Assembly: GCF_007858445.1 (NCBI RefSeq)
Contig: NZ_VIGV01000004.1
Span: forward strand, 248,001-312,000
Length of the DNA stretch: 64,000 nt
Source: Tsukamurella sputi
GTDB taxonomy: Bacteria; Actinomycetota; Actinomycetes; Mycobacteriales; Mycobacteriaceae
Direction: 5' to 3'
In this document: piece after piece, positions 1 through 7,541 of the stretch
Numbering within the stretch: the first letter of the stretch is position 1
Layout of the letters: each line of letters starts with the position of its first letter
Program-made: the position numbers and the translations under genes
The notes under the pieces: generated by a model
Told to the model about the DNA's origin: nothing
What the model saw: the letters and a program-made list of their open reading frames with translations, nothing else
Database searches by the model: none

Positions 1-738
1 GACGATGACATCGACCAGGCCCTCGTCGACGGTCCGCCCGAGGCCTACCGCACGGTTCGCGCCGCCCTGGCGACCGCGGGGCTGTGGCGCGTGGTGCGCG
101 TCGACCCGGAGGACGTCCTCGCCGTCACCGCGCCGGAGCGGGAGCCGGAGGCGTCCGGTCCTCCGTCCCGCGAACCGCCGGAACGAGCGATCGGGCATCG
201 GGCTCGGCGGAGGTGGCCGCTGCTCGTCGCGGGGGCCGGGACCGTCGGCGTGGTCGCGGCGAGCGCCGTGGCGTGCCTGCCGGAGTCGGTCCCGTCGGCG
301 CCGGAGAGGCCCGCGCCGCCCGCGGAGAGTTTCGTCCGCGTCGCCTTCGACGGTGCCTCGGTGGACCTGCCCCGGGAGTGGGCGGTCACCGAACCCGGCC
401 CGGACCGGCGGCTCGCGGAGGCGGGCGACGGACGCCGCGTCACCGTGGTCCGGACGCGGCTGCGCGCCCCGTCGGACACCGCGGCGGTCGCGGCCGATCT
501 GGAGGCGGCCCTCGGACGGCGATCCGACCAGCGCATCAGCGACCTGAATCCCAGTACGCGCGTCGGCGGACGCGAAGTGATCGGCTACCGCGAACGGATC
601 GACGCCGAGCGCTTCGTGGACTGGTACGTCGTGGTCGCGGGGGCGGCCCAGCTGAGCGTCGGCTGTGAGGCGGGGCGCTCGGCGGCTCCGCTGGCCGGGG
701 CGTGCGAACGCGCCGTCGGCACGGTGCAGGAGGACTGA
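1..738 (+). CDS. Type VII secretion-associated protein, 5' end outside window
   Basis: The frame is open from the first base, so only the last 245 residues are visible. The order seen is a cytoplasmic stretch, a basic RRRW patch, one membrane helix (LLVAGAGTVGVVAASAVA) and an extracytoplasmic domain of about 150 residues. This layout fits the type VII secretion-associated family to which Rv3446c of the M. tuberculosis ESX-4 locus belongs. In M. tuberculosis that gene lies between eccC4 and esxU; here it stands at the far end of the accessory arm. The family assignment is from layout and context. Confidence 0.75.
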   Translation, partial: DDDIDQALVDGPPEAYRTVRAALATAGLWRVVRVDPEDVLAVTAPEREPEASGPPSREPPERAIGHRARRRWPLLVAGAGTVGVVAASAVACLPESVPSAPERPAPPAESFVRVAFDGASVDLPREWAVTEPGPDRRLAEAGDGRRVTVVRTRLRAPSDTAAVAADLEAALGRRSDQRISDLNPSTRVGGREVIGYRERIDAERFVDWYVVVAGAAQLSVGCEAGRSAAPLAGACERAVGTVQED

Positions 739-755
739 ACCATGAAGGGGGAGAG

Positions 756-1052
756 ATGACGATCGCCACATCCGCGAACGGCGGGCTACGGGTGCGCGCC
801 AATGATCAGGGCACGCCGCTGCAGATCGCGATCGAGCGGACGGAGCTGCGCCGCGAGCCGCAGGACCTCGCCGACGCCATCGTGCGGTTGTGCCGTCAGG
901 CGGCGATCACCGCCGGGTTGCGCCGCCGGGCGGAGTTGGAGCGCGCCGGCGTCGGTGCGGACGTGGTGCGCGCCATGCGGCTACCGGAACCGGTCGCGGA
1001 GGCCGAGGCGGTGGCCGAGGACGTGGTCGGCACCTGGCTGCGGAGGGCGTGA
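756..1052 (+). CDS. Small ESX-locus protein, function unknown
   Basis: This is a 98-residue soluble protein without membrane segment or signal peptide. I chose the ATG because AGGGGGAGAG stands directly before it; longer starts run back into the previous gene. It has charged helical stretches and a beta-like N-terminal strand (LRVRANDQGTPLQIAI). It may be a distant relative of the YbaB-like protein that follows, but I see no diagnostic motif. Its stop overlaps the next start (ATGA), so the two are probably translationally coupled. Confidence 0.7.
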   Translation: MTIATSANGGLRVRANDQGTPLQIAIERTELRREPQDLADAIVRLCRQAAITAGLRRRAELERAGVGADVVRAMRLPEPVAEAEAVAEDVVGTWLRRA

Positions 1053-1354
1053 TGAACGCGGAGATGGACCGGATCGAGGCCCGCGCCCACGAACAGCTCC
1101 GGGTGCTCCGCCGCGCGAGTACGGAGCTCGACGAGGTCCGGGTGGCGGTGTCCAGCCCGGACGGCGCGATCCGCGTGGAGCTCGACGGTGTGTGCGCGCT
1201 GGTCGGTCTCACGCTCACGCCCGCGGCGTGCGCGTCCGATGGCGCAGTCCTCGGCCGGCGCATCGTCGACGTGTGCGCGGTGGCGGCACGCGAGGTACAG
1301 GCGCGCCGCGCCGCGGTGATGGAGCGCTTCCACGCGGAGTTCGCACCGGGCTGA
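1052..1354 (+). CDS. YbaB/EbfC-like protein of the ESX locus
   Basis: This 100-residue protein has an N-terminal helix, then the strand pattern SSPDGAIRVELDGVCALVGL and a C-terminal amphipathic helix. That is the usual arrangement of YbaB/EbfC-family small DNA-binding proteins. YbaB-like genes are frequent companions of type VII loci in actinobacteria, but their role there is not settled. It starts at the ATG overlapping the previous stop. It is the last gene before the ECF-type promoter at 1376-1402. Confidence 0.7.
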   Translation: MNAEMDRIEARAHEQLRVLRRASTELDEVRVAVSSPDGAIRVELDGVCALVGLTLTPAACASDGAVLGRRIVDVCAVAAREVQARRAAVMERFHAEFAPG

Positions 1355-1375
1355 GTGCGGGCCGGAAGGGAATCG

Positions 1376-1402
1376 GGATCCGATTCCGCAGCTGGTGCGT
1401 CC
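1376..1402 (+). promoter_or_regulatory. SigM-like ECF promoter of the PE-like unit
   Basis: GGATC (1376-1380), a 17-nt spacer and CGTCC (1398-1402) continuing as AAT. The right half is shared with the promoters at 3141, 11805 (minus) and 22901. The -35 deviates by one base from GGAAC. The M. tuberculosis SigM consensus is reported as GGAAC with a CGTC-type -10; that this host's SigM is the factor is inference. The start codon at 1455 is 53 bases downstream. Confidence 0.7.
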
Positions 1403-1454
1403 AATTCATGAGGGCTCTTCGCACCGGGCCCGCCGCAGATGATGGGGGAGAGCA

Positions 1455-1760
1455 ATGTTCTTGGCGGTCAATTCGGCGATCGCGGCCTTCGGAGCCGCCC
1501 ATGCCGGGATCGGGGCAGCGGTCGCGACGGCGGGTTCCGTGGACGCGGCGGCGAACGTCGCGGCGCTGAATCCGGCGCTCGGCCTCATCGGGCAGGACTT
1601 CCTCGCGGCCTTCACCGCGGCGCAGGCCGTCCATGTGGAGTCCGTGGCGGAGCTGGCGGTCCTGTACGGCGCGATCGCGTCGTCATCGGCGGCCACGGTC
1701 GCGGCCTACGGCGCCACGGAGGCGGCGAACGTCGCCGGGCTGAGTGCCGCGGGGATCTGA
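1455..1760 (+). CDS. PE-like type VII secretion substrate
   Basis: This 101-residue Ala-rich, fully helical protein has the size of a PE domain. Its second helix ends in TVAAYGATEAANVAG, which contains a YxxxE signal (Y85, E89). That is the general type VII export motif, in the place where PE proteins carry it. GGGGGAG precedes the ATG. PE-like genes are absent from ESX-4 of M. tuberculosis. A PPE-like protein and an EspG-like chaperone follow in the same strand. The call rests on pattern rather than close identity. Confidence 0.65.
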   Translation: MFLAVNSAIAAFGAAHAGIGAAVATAGSVDAAANVAALNPALGLIGQDFLAAFTAAQAVHVESVAELAVLYGAIASSSAATVAAYGATEAANVAGLSAAGI

Positions 1761-1762
1761 CG

Positions 1763-3133
1763 GTGGCCGATCCCGCGGCCGATCCGGCGGCCCCGGCCGC
1801 GCCCGATGCGGCGCTCGATCCGGAGATCCGCGCCCTTCTCGATCGGCCGGTGAACGAGGTGCTCGCCGCTCTCGGACTACCGCCGGTGCCAACGGCGCCC
1901 GACAAGCCGCCGCAGCAGGAACTCCCGGCGCCGCCGAAGGGCGTACCGGAAGCGCCGCAGGTCCCGGGGTTCGATGTCGCCGGTCTGGTCAAACCGATGA
2001 CGGATCTGCTCTCGACCTTCGGCTCGGGCAGCTTCGAAGGGCTCGATCCGTCCGCAGCGCTGTCCGGGGCGTCGAAGGCGCTCGAACAGGGTGTGTCCGC
2101 GGGCATGCAGGCGATCAGCCAGCTCTCGTCGGTCTGGCAGGGCCCCGCGGCCACTGCGGCCACCGGGAAGAGTGTGGAGGCCGCTACCGGCACCGGGCTG
2201 GCGGCGGAGCAGGGGGCGGAGCTGTCCACGGCGGTGGGCGAGGCGGCGACCGTCGTCGGCACCGGCGAGGCCGAGCTGCAGGCGATCATCGACTCCTTCA
2301 TGGCCGTGATCTCCGCGCTCGGCCCGTCGCTGTGGCTCCCACCGGGCCAGGCCGCGGCCGTCGCCGCAGCGCAGGAGCACCTCGCGCACGCCACCGAGGT
2401 CGTGACCCGGACGAAGAGCCAATTGGCCGCTCTGAGCGCGCAAGTGGGCGCGGCCGGCCGCAAGGTCCCGGTCGCCTCGCCGCCGACGACGGCCGCGACC
2501 ACGGCCGCACAGGCCGCCGCCGCGATCGTACCCGGCGTCGTCTCGGCGGTGACGGGAGCGGTGACAGGTGTCGCCAAGCTCGCCACCGATACGGTGTCCG
2601 GCGCGGTCAAGACCGCGGTCGGAGTCGCCGCCTCGGCGGGGGAGGCGCTGAGCGGACTCGCCGAGACCTCCGCGGAGAAGGACGATGCCGCAGACGTGGG
2701 CGAGTCCCCCAAGGACGGCTTCCCGGCGACCACTCCGGTGGCCGCCAACGGAACCGGGGTCGTGGGCGGTTCCGGAGTCGGCGGCGGAGCCGGCATCGGA
2801 GGCGGGGTGGGTGCGGCGGCGACGGCGCTCGCGCAGCCGCAGTCGAGCGCGCCCGCGGCGCGGACTCCGGTCGCCGACGGCGGCGCGCGGACGATCCCCG
2901 CCTCCTCGGATGTGTTGGCGCGGAGTGCAATGGCGCCGATGATGCCGATGGGTGCGGCGGGCGCCGCAGGGGCGCGCGGTGCGGCGGCGAGCGATCACAG
3001 CGTTCCGGACTACCTCGTGACCAGCGACAACGGCGAGAGCGTCCTCGGTGACCTGCCGATCGTCGGTCCGCAGGTGGTGGGCGACGCGCTCCCCGCCGAA
3101 TCGTACGAGCCGGATGTGGAACTGCGCCTGTAA
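1763..3133 (+). CDS. Large Ala/Gly-rich ESX-associated protein with WxG motif, probable substrate
   Basis: This is a 456-residue protein starting at GTG two bases after the PE-like stop. It has a Pro-rich N-terminus (about 1-75) and a helical region with a WQG turn in SQLSSVWQGPAATAATG. A long helical hairpin follows, then an Ala/Val/Gly-rich low-complexity part. The acidic C-terminus contains VPDYLVTSDNGES and ends in a PxVVG-like motif. The WxG turn between helices suggests a PPE- or EspB-like exported protein. No enzyme motif is visible. A similar acidic tail closes the PPE-like protein at 3517, which suggests related export or partner binding. Confidence 0.65.
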   Translation: MADPAADPAAPAAPDAALDPEIRALLDRPVNEVLAALGLPPVPTAPDKPPQQELPAPPKGVPEAPQVPGFDVAGLVKPMTDLLSTFGSGSFEGLDPSAALSGASKALEQGVSAGMQAISQLSSVWQGPAATAATGKSVEAATGTGLAAEQGAELSTAVGEAATVVGTGEAELQAIIDSFMAVISALGPSLWLPPGQAAAVAAAQEHLAHATEVVTRTKSQLAALSAQVGAAGRKVPVASPPTTAATTAAQAAAAIVPGVVSAVTGAVTGVAKLATDTVSGAVKTAVGVAASAGEALSGLAETSAEKDDAADVGESPKDGFPATTPVAANGTGVVGGSGVGGGAGIGGGVGAAATALAQPQSSAPAARTPVADGGARTIPASSDVLARSAMAPMMPMGAAGAAGARGAAASDHSVPDYLVTSDNGESVLGDLPIVGPQVVGDALPAESYEPDVELRL

Positions 3134-3140
3134 GAGAAGG

Positions 3141-3167
3141 GGAACCGTGCCGCTCGCCGGTGCGTCT
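3141..3167 (+). promoter_or_regulatory. SigM-like ECF promoter of the EspC-like/PPE-like unit
   Basis: GGAAC (3141-3145), a 17-nt spacer and CGTCT (3163-3167) followed by AAT. It differs from the other three copies by one base in the -10 core. It lies in the 69-base gap before the EspC-like gene, so this unit can be transcribed separately from the PE-like one. Confidence 0.75.
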
Positions 3168-3202
3168 AATGGATAGAAGGAACTTCGGGGGGAGTGGACG
3201 AC

Positions 3203-3514
3203 GTGACCGGTACCAAGCTGAGCATGGATCCGCACGAGGCGCGGGAGATCGCGCGCGGCATCGAGCGGATCGTCGAGGACCTGCGCGGCGCGCAGAAGCG
3301 GTTCGAGGCGCACGCAGCGCCCGCCGCCACGGGCCACGACGAGGTCTCGCAGGCGGTGGCGCACACCGCGCGCCGAATGGGGGAGGCGCAGTTGAGCGCC
3401 GCGACCACGGCGGCCGCCGATCTACGGCGGCTCGGGGAGGCCGTTTCCGGCCACGTCACTGCTGTACAGCGCGATGATGCGGAGCTCGCCGGCACCCTGG
3501 GCCTGGCGGTCTGA
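3203..3514 (+). CDS. EspC-like (DUF2580-type) type VII secretion target
   Basis: This 103-residue all-helical protein starts MTGTKLSMDPHEAREIARGI. Size and pattern match the EspC/DUF2580 class of small type VII targets: a first helix, a short loop around PAATGHDEV and a long second helix. There is no WxG. I prefer the GTG at 3203 to that at 3194, because GGGGGGAG ends directly before 3194 but is well spaced for 3203. It is followed two bases after its stop by the PPE-like gene. Confidence 0.7.
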   Translation: MTGTKLSMDPHEAREIARGIERIVEDLRGAQKRFEAHAAPAATGHDEVSQAVAHTARRMGEAQLSAATTAAADLRRLGEAVSGHVTAVQRDDAELAGTLGLAV

Positions 3515-3516
3515 CG

Positions 3517-4467
3517 GTGCGCAGCGATCCGGGGTTCACCGGCGTCGACTGGTTCTCGCGCAGCACGGAGCGGCTCGCGGGTGATCTGCTGGGCGCGGCG
3601 GGCGTGCATCCGCTGACCACGGCCGCACAGGAGACGGCGCGGCTCGCTTCCGCGTACGGCGCCGCCGCGATCCAGTTGGACCGTCTCGTCGTCCGGCTCG
3701 ACGGTGCTGTCGATCTGGGACGGGAGGATGCAGCCGTCCGGCGGACGGGGCCGCTCCCCGAGTACGCACGATGGCTGGCCCGGCACTCGGCGGATCTCGC
3801 GGAGTACGCGGCCAAACTCGCCGGTCAGGCCGCCGCGTACGAGACCGCGGCGCGGGCGATGCCCTCGGTCGCGGACGCGACCAGGATGCGGACGGACCGG
3901 GAGAACGCTGAGGCCGCCGCGGCCGCCGGCGGCGCGGATCCGGCTCTCGCGGCGCTCGTCGGCGCCGCTGTGGATTCCGAGCGTGCGGAGCAGCAGGCGC
4001 ACGGCACGGCCGCGGCGGTCATGGTCGGCTTCGAACGTGCCGCGGAACCGCTGCGGGCGCCGTGGGAGTTCGCGGCACCGCCGAAGGTGCCGGGTTCGCG
4101 GAACAAGCCCGCCAAGGACAAGGGGTCGGGCGCGGGCGCCGGTGCAGGCCGTGGCGGCGGCGCGTCCGGAGTGCCCGCCGCCCCGCTCTCGGCCTTTCCG
4201 ATCGGCGCGGTGCAGCGGGACCAGGCGAGCGGCGGCAGGCCCGTCGCGGCGCCATCGACCACACCGGCGGCCGGTGGACGCGGCTTCCCGATGATGCCCG
4301 CGGGCATGCTCGGCGCCGCAGGTGCGGCGGCAGCGGGGAAGCACGCGGTCCATTCGTCCGGCGCCACACCGGCGGAGGGCTTCGACGACGAACCGGACGC
4401 CTTCGTGATCCATGCCGCTCCGGCGGTGCTCGGATCCCACGGCGAGACCGCAGCGGAGGAGCTGTGA
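3517..4467 (+). CDS. PPE-like protein
   Basis: This is a 316-residue protein. Residues 10-180 form a long helical bundle like a PPE domain. The segment GPLPEYARWLARHSADLAEY (78-97), followed by KLAGQAAAYETA, closely follows the PPE helix that reads PYVAWL and AAAAYEAA in mycobacteria. The usual WxG turn before it is replaced by RRTG. A Gly/Pro-rich linker (about 195-250) leads to an acidic C-terminus with PDAFVIHAAPAVLG. It lies directly before an EspG-like chaperone, the normal partner of PPE proteins. No N-terminal PPE tripeptide is present, so I call it PPE-like. Confidence 0.65.
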   Translation: MRSDPGFTGVDWFSRSTERLAGDLLGAAGVHPLTTAAQETARLASAYGAAAIQLDRLVVRLDGAVDLGREDAAVRRTGPLPEYARWLARHSADLAEYAAKLAGQAAAYETAARAMPSVADATRMRTDRENAEAAAAAGGADPALAALVGAAVDSERAEQQAHGTAAAVMVGFERAAEPLRAPWEFAAPPKVPGSRNKPAKDKGSGAGAGAGRGGGASGVPAAPLSAFPIGAVQRDQASGGRPVAAPSTTPAAGGRGFPMMPAGMLGAAGAAAAGKHAVHSSGATPAEGFDDEPDAFVIHAAPAVLGSHGETAAEEL

Positions 4468-5189
4468 ACACGCGATCCGTGGCGGAGCTGAGCGCGCGCT
4501 TCGGTACCGAGGTGCCGGCCGTGCTCTGGACGCCGCCCGACCCGCGGCGCGGACCGGGGCCGATCGCGGACGAACCCGCCGCCGGTGGCGAGCTCGACGG
4601 CGATGAGATCACCGCCCTGGAGGTGCTCTCAGCGCCTCAGGTGCGGATCGAAGCCAGGGCCACGGGCACGATGGACGCCCGGCTGTGTCTCGCCCGCTCG
4701 GGGCATCTCACCGCGCGGGTGGTACGGGCCGCGGGCACCGCCACCGTCGACCTGCCGCACTGCGACGGCACGGCCGACCGCCTGGCGGTGCTCGTGGCTC
4801 CGGTGCTGGGCACCGCATCGCCGGCGGATCCCGCGGTGGCGGCGTCGTTTCCCGCGGAGGCGGGGCGTGCGGCCCTGCGAGCGGGCGACGAGGGGGAGAT
4901 CGCTGCGGCGTTGCGCGCGATCGGAGTGGACGCGGACGCAGCTCGCCTGATCGGGCGGGTCTTCGCCCGCTCGCGGCGCAGCGTGGAGTTCACCGTGCAC
5001 GCGGGCGCGCACCGCTGCGGATCCGTGGTGGCGGTGATCGATTCGCCCGCGGGGCGGGTCGTGGTGCGGACGGCGGGCGAACCGGATGCGGGGACGTGGA
5101 TCTCCGTCGCCGAGGGCAGCGCGCACCGGATCGGCAGGGCGCTGCGGCGCGCTTGCGAGGAACTTCCCGGCGGCGGCTGGACGCCGTGA
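4464..5189 (+). CDS. EspG-like type VII secretion chaperone
   Basis: This 241-residue soluble protein starts at GTG overlapping the previous stop (GTGA), with GGAGGA upstream. Size, the alternation of strands and helices, and the central segment EIAAALRAIGVDADAARL fit the EspG fold. EspG proteins bind the PPE tip of PE-PPE dimers and deliver them to ESX systems. The gene follows the PPE-like protein and is translationally coupled to it. EspG sequences diverge strongly, so position carries much of this call. Confidence 0.65.
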   Translation: MNTRSVAELSARFGTEVPAVLWTPPDPRRGPGPIADEPAAGGELDGDEITALEVLSAPQVRIEARATGTMDARLCLARSGHLTARVVRAAGTATVDLPHCDGTADRLAVLVAPVLGTASPADPAVAASFPAEAGRAALRAGDEGEIAAALRAIGVDADAARLIGRVFARSRRSVEFTVHAGAHRCGSVVAVIDSPAGRVVVRTAGEPDAGTWISVAEGSAHRIGRALRRACEELPGGGWTP

Positions 5190-5259
5190 CCGGGGGACGG
5201 CACGCACCATTCCGGTGCGGCCGAGACGTGCCGGCACGTCCGGCGGGGAGGAGCACGAC

Positions 5260-5556
5260 ATGGGGACCAAGGCCGAACTCGCGGCGATGAAGACCGGCGC
5301 GGACACGCTGGACGATCTGGGGGCGCAGATGAAGACGACCCTCGGCCAGCTGCGCGGCGATGTGGAGGCGACGCAAGGGGTGTGGGCCGGTGCGGCCCAG
5401 GTCGCCTTCCTCGGCGTGATGGCCCGATGGGACGAGAGCGCGGCGAAGGTGAACGCCGCACTCGTCGACATCAGCACCATGCTGTCGGGCAACACCAACA
5501 GCTACCGCACGCAGGAGGACCAGAACTCCTCCGACATCCAGGCTCTGAGCCTCTGA
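5260..5556 (+). CDS. WXG100 protein, EsxT/EsxU type
   Basis: This 98-residue helical hairpin has the turn motif WAG at 42-44 and a C-terminal YRTQE (Y82, E86), the YxxxD/E type VII export signal. GGGGAGGAG precedes the ATG. It is paired with the Esx-like gene 32 bases downstream, as CFP-10/ESAT-6-type proteins usually are. In M. tuberculosis the ESX-4 pair is EsxU/EsxT. I do not assign which member this is; the export signal makes it the CFP-10-like partner. Confidence 0.85.
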   Translation: MGTKAELAAMKTGADTLDDLGAQMKTTLGQLRGDVEATQGVWAGAAQVAFLGVMARWDESAAKVNAALVDISTMLSGNTNSYRTQEDQNSSDIQALSL

Positions 5557-5588
5557 TCGCATCCGACAAGACCTAGGGGGACCACACC

Positions 5589-5882
5589 ATGAGCGACATG
5601 ATCCGCTACGACTACGCCACGATCCGGGGCGCGCTCGACGACATCGCGCAGCGCACCACGATCCTGATGCAGCAGGCCGACGCGATCCGTTCCGAGCAGA
5701 ACAAGTTCGCGTCCGCGTGGGAGGATCCGGACTCCGCGACCGCCTACCAGGCGGTGCAGACGCGGTGGAACACCAGCTTCGAGGACATCAACGACCTGCT
5801 CACGCGGGTCAAGACCGCCGCGGAGAACGCGGTGGTGTCCATGCAGCAGACCAACTCGCAGGCCGCGGCGGGCTGGGCGTAA
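5589..5882 (+). CDS. WXG100-type protein with WED instead of WxG
   Basis: This 97-residue partner of the preceding WXG100 protein is a helical hairpin with tryptophan at residue 44. The turn reads AWEDPDSATAY, so the glycine is missing. There is no YxxxD/E at the C-terminus, as expected for the ESAT-6-like member that is exported with its partner. AGGGGGA precedes the ATG at 5589; a second ATG three codons in is possible. A 14-bp hairpin follows the stop. Confidence 0.82.
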   Translation: MSDMIRYDYATIRGALDDIAQRTTILMQQADAIRSEQNKFASAWEDPDSATAYQAVQTRWNTSFEDINDLLTRVKTAAENAVVSMQQTNSQAAAGWA

Positions 5883-5903
5883 CCCGGTCCAGGCAGGCGG
5901 AGG

Positions 5904-5939
5904 ACGGGTCCGGCGGCTTCGCGGCCGCCGGACCCGTTT
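5904..5939. terminator. Bidirectional terminator between esx pair and eccE
   Basis: A perfect 14-bp stem (5904-5917 with 5924-5937) has a TTCGCG loop and is followed by TTTC on the plus strand. It lies between the convergent esx pair and eccE. Confidence 0.75.
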
Positions 5940-5955
5940 CCGCGTCCGCGGCCCC

Positions 5956-7407
5956 CTACGCCACGAGGCGAAGGGTGGCCGCGGCGCCGTCGGTGCGCAC
6001 GGTGAGCATTCCGGGCATCGGCTGGCTCACGACGACGTCCGCCTCGGTCACGGGGGAGATCCCGGCCTGCTCGATCCGCCAGACGGTGCCCGAGGGCTCG
6101 AGCGAGCCCGGAGGCAGGCCGGAGGCCGTGCCGTCCAGGACCGTCACCGTGTAGTCGGCGTGCGCAACGCCGGCGTCCTGCTGCGGATACCGCCATCCCG
6201 AGACCCAGAGGTGCCGCGGCGATCCCACCCACGAGACCAGCGGCTGCCACATCGCGGGCCGGCCGGTCACGATCAGCACGCGCGCCCCGGTGGCGACGGC
6301 TCGCTCCACGAGCTGCCGGGCCGGATCGTCGGCGACGGCGGCCCAGACGGTGCGCACGCCGCGGCCGTGCAGGCGCGCCGAGACCGGCCCGCCGGTCGCG
6401 TCCGACCCCAGGATCTGGCCGCATCCCCCGCGCGGGAGGTGCAGGCGCTCGAGGGAATCCTCGGGCCCGGCCACGTCGCGGGCGCCGCGGGCGGGCCGGG
6501 CGTCGGTGGCGTCCGGCGATCTCCAGGCGTTGAGCCGGATCCCGCCGCCCGCATCGGCGCGCACGGAGAGTCCCGCTCGCCCGGGGGCGTCGGCCGTGAA
6601 CAGTTCGGCGAGATCGCCGTTCGCGAGCGCCTCAGGATCGCACGGGACGGCATCGGCGGGCACGGTCGGGCCGAGCTGTGCGGTCTCGGCGGGAGTCAGG
6701 GGCAGGGCGGAGATCCCCCGCGCGGACAGGACATCGACGACGCGCTGCGCCACGAGCGCCGCCACCCGCAACTCGGCCTCGGGCCCACCGCCGCGACGGA
6801 CGCACGCGGCCGCGCAGTCGGCGGGATCGATGGTGACCGCCACGAGCACGTCGGCGGCGGCCCAGCGGCGCAACGGTCCGAGGAGCTGCTGGTAGCGCAT
6901 GCGTGGCGCCGGCGGCTCGCCCGGCACTCTGCCACCCGCGAGGAGAACGTCGATGCGGTCCGCGGGCGTGTCGGCGTGCCGCAGCAGTGCGGCGAGAGCG
7001 CCCAGCGGGACCGCCGGATCCTCTCTGCGCGACATCCCCACCAGCTGCGGTGCCGACGGTGCCAACCGCACGAAGATCGTCAGGAGGCGATCGGTGCGAC
7101 GCGCCCCGACCTCCCCGCCGACGGGCGATGGCGCGGTGCCCGCGTGCGAACGTGCCGTGGCGCGGATCCCCAGTCGGTCCGCGGCGTACTCCGCCGCCGA
7201 GGTGCCGCGGACGCGGAGCAGCGTGCCCGCCCCGACGGCGAGCGCCGCGGTGGCGGCGGCCCAGTGCGGGCCGTCGAGAGCGGCGGTGCCGAGCCCCGCG
7301 GACGCCGCGGCGGCCTCGGCGAGCAGTACGGCGCCGGTACTCGGCCAGGCGGCGCGGTGCCACCGCCCCGGCGCGACGAGTCCGGTCGATCGAGTTCCGT
7401 GAACCAT
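5956..7407 (-). CDS. eccE: Type VII secretion protein EccE
   Basis: This is a 483-residue protein with two N-terminal membrane helices (about 20-42 and 47-65) and a large soluble domain, the topology of EccE. EccE sits at the periphery of the EccB-C-D-E membrane complex. The start is the ATG preceded by AGGGGGA; an upstream extension of 37 codons has no ribosome binding site. M. tuberculosis ESX-4 lacks EccE, whereas other ESX-4 loci (for example M. abscessus) have it. It is divergent from eccB. Confidence 0.8.
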   Translation of the reverse strand: MVHGTRSTGLVAPGRWHRAAWPSTGAVLLAEAAAASAGLGTAALDGPHWAAATAALAVGAGTLLRVRGTSAAEYAADRLGIRATARSHAGTAPSPVGGEVGARRTDRLLTIFVRLAPSAPQLVGMSRREDPAVPLGALAALLRHADTPADRIDVLLAGGRVPGEPPAPRMRYQQLLGPLRRWAAADVLVAVTIDPADCAAACVRRGGGPEAELRVAALVAQRVVDVLSARGISALPLTPAETAQLGPTVPADAVPCDPEALANGDLAELFTADAPGRAGLSVRADAGGGIRLNAWRSPDATDARPARGARDVAGPEDSLERLHLPRGGCGQILGSDATGGPVSARLHGRGVRTVWAAVADDPARQLVERAVATGARVLIVTGRPAMWQPLVSWVGSPRHLWVSGWRYPQQDAGVAHADYTVTVLDGTASGLPPGSLEPSGTVWRIEQAGISPVTEADVVVSQPMPGMLTVRTDGAAATLRLVA

Positions 7408-7541
7408 GCGGTCTCCCCCTGTGATGGCGCGGCCGTCTCCCCCGAAACGTGCTGCCGTGCGCCGAAAGTACCGTATTCTGGCCGCTACGACGATCGCTTC
7501 GGGGGAAGCGGTCGGCACGCACCTTGGGGGAGGGCGGCTTC

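Noticed and set aside
5215-5241. CGTCC before the WXG100 gene as a further SigM-like -10
   Set aside because: No GGAAC-like box 17 nt upstream; the sequence there is CCGGTGC.
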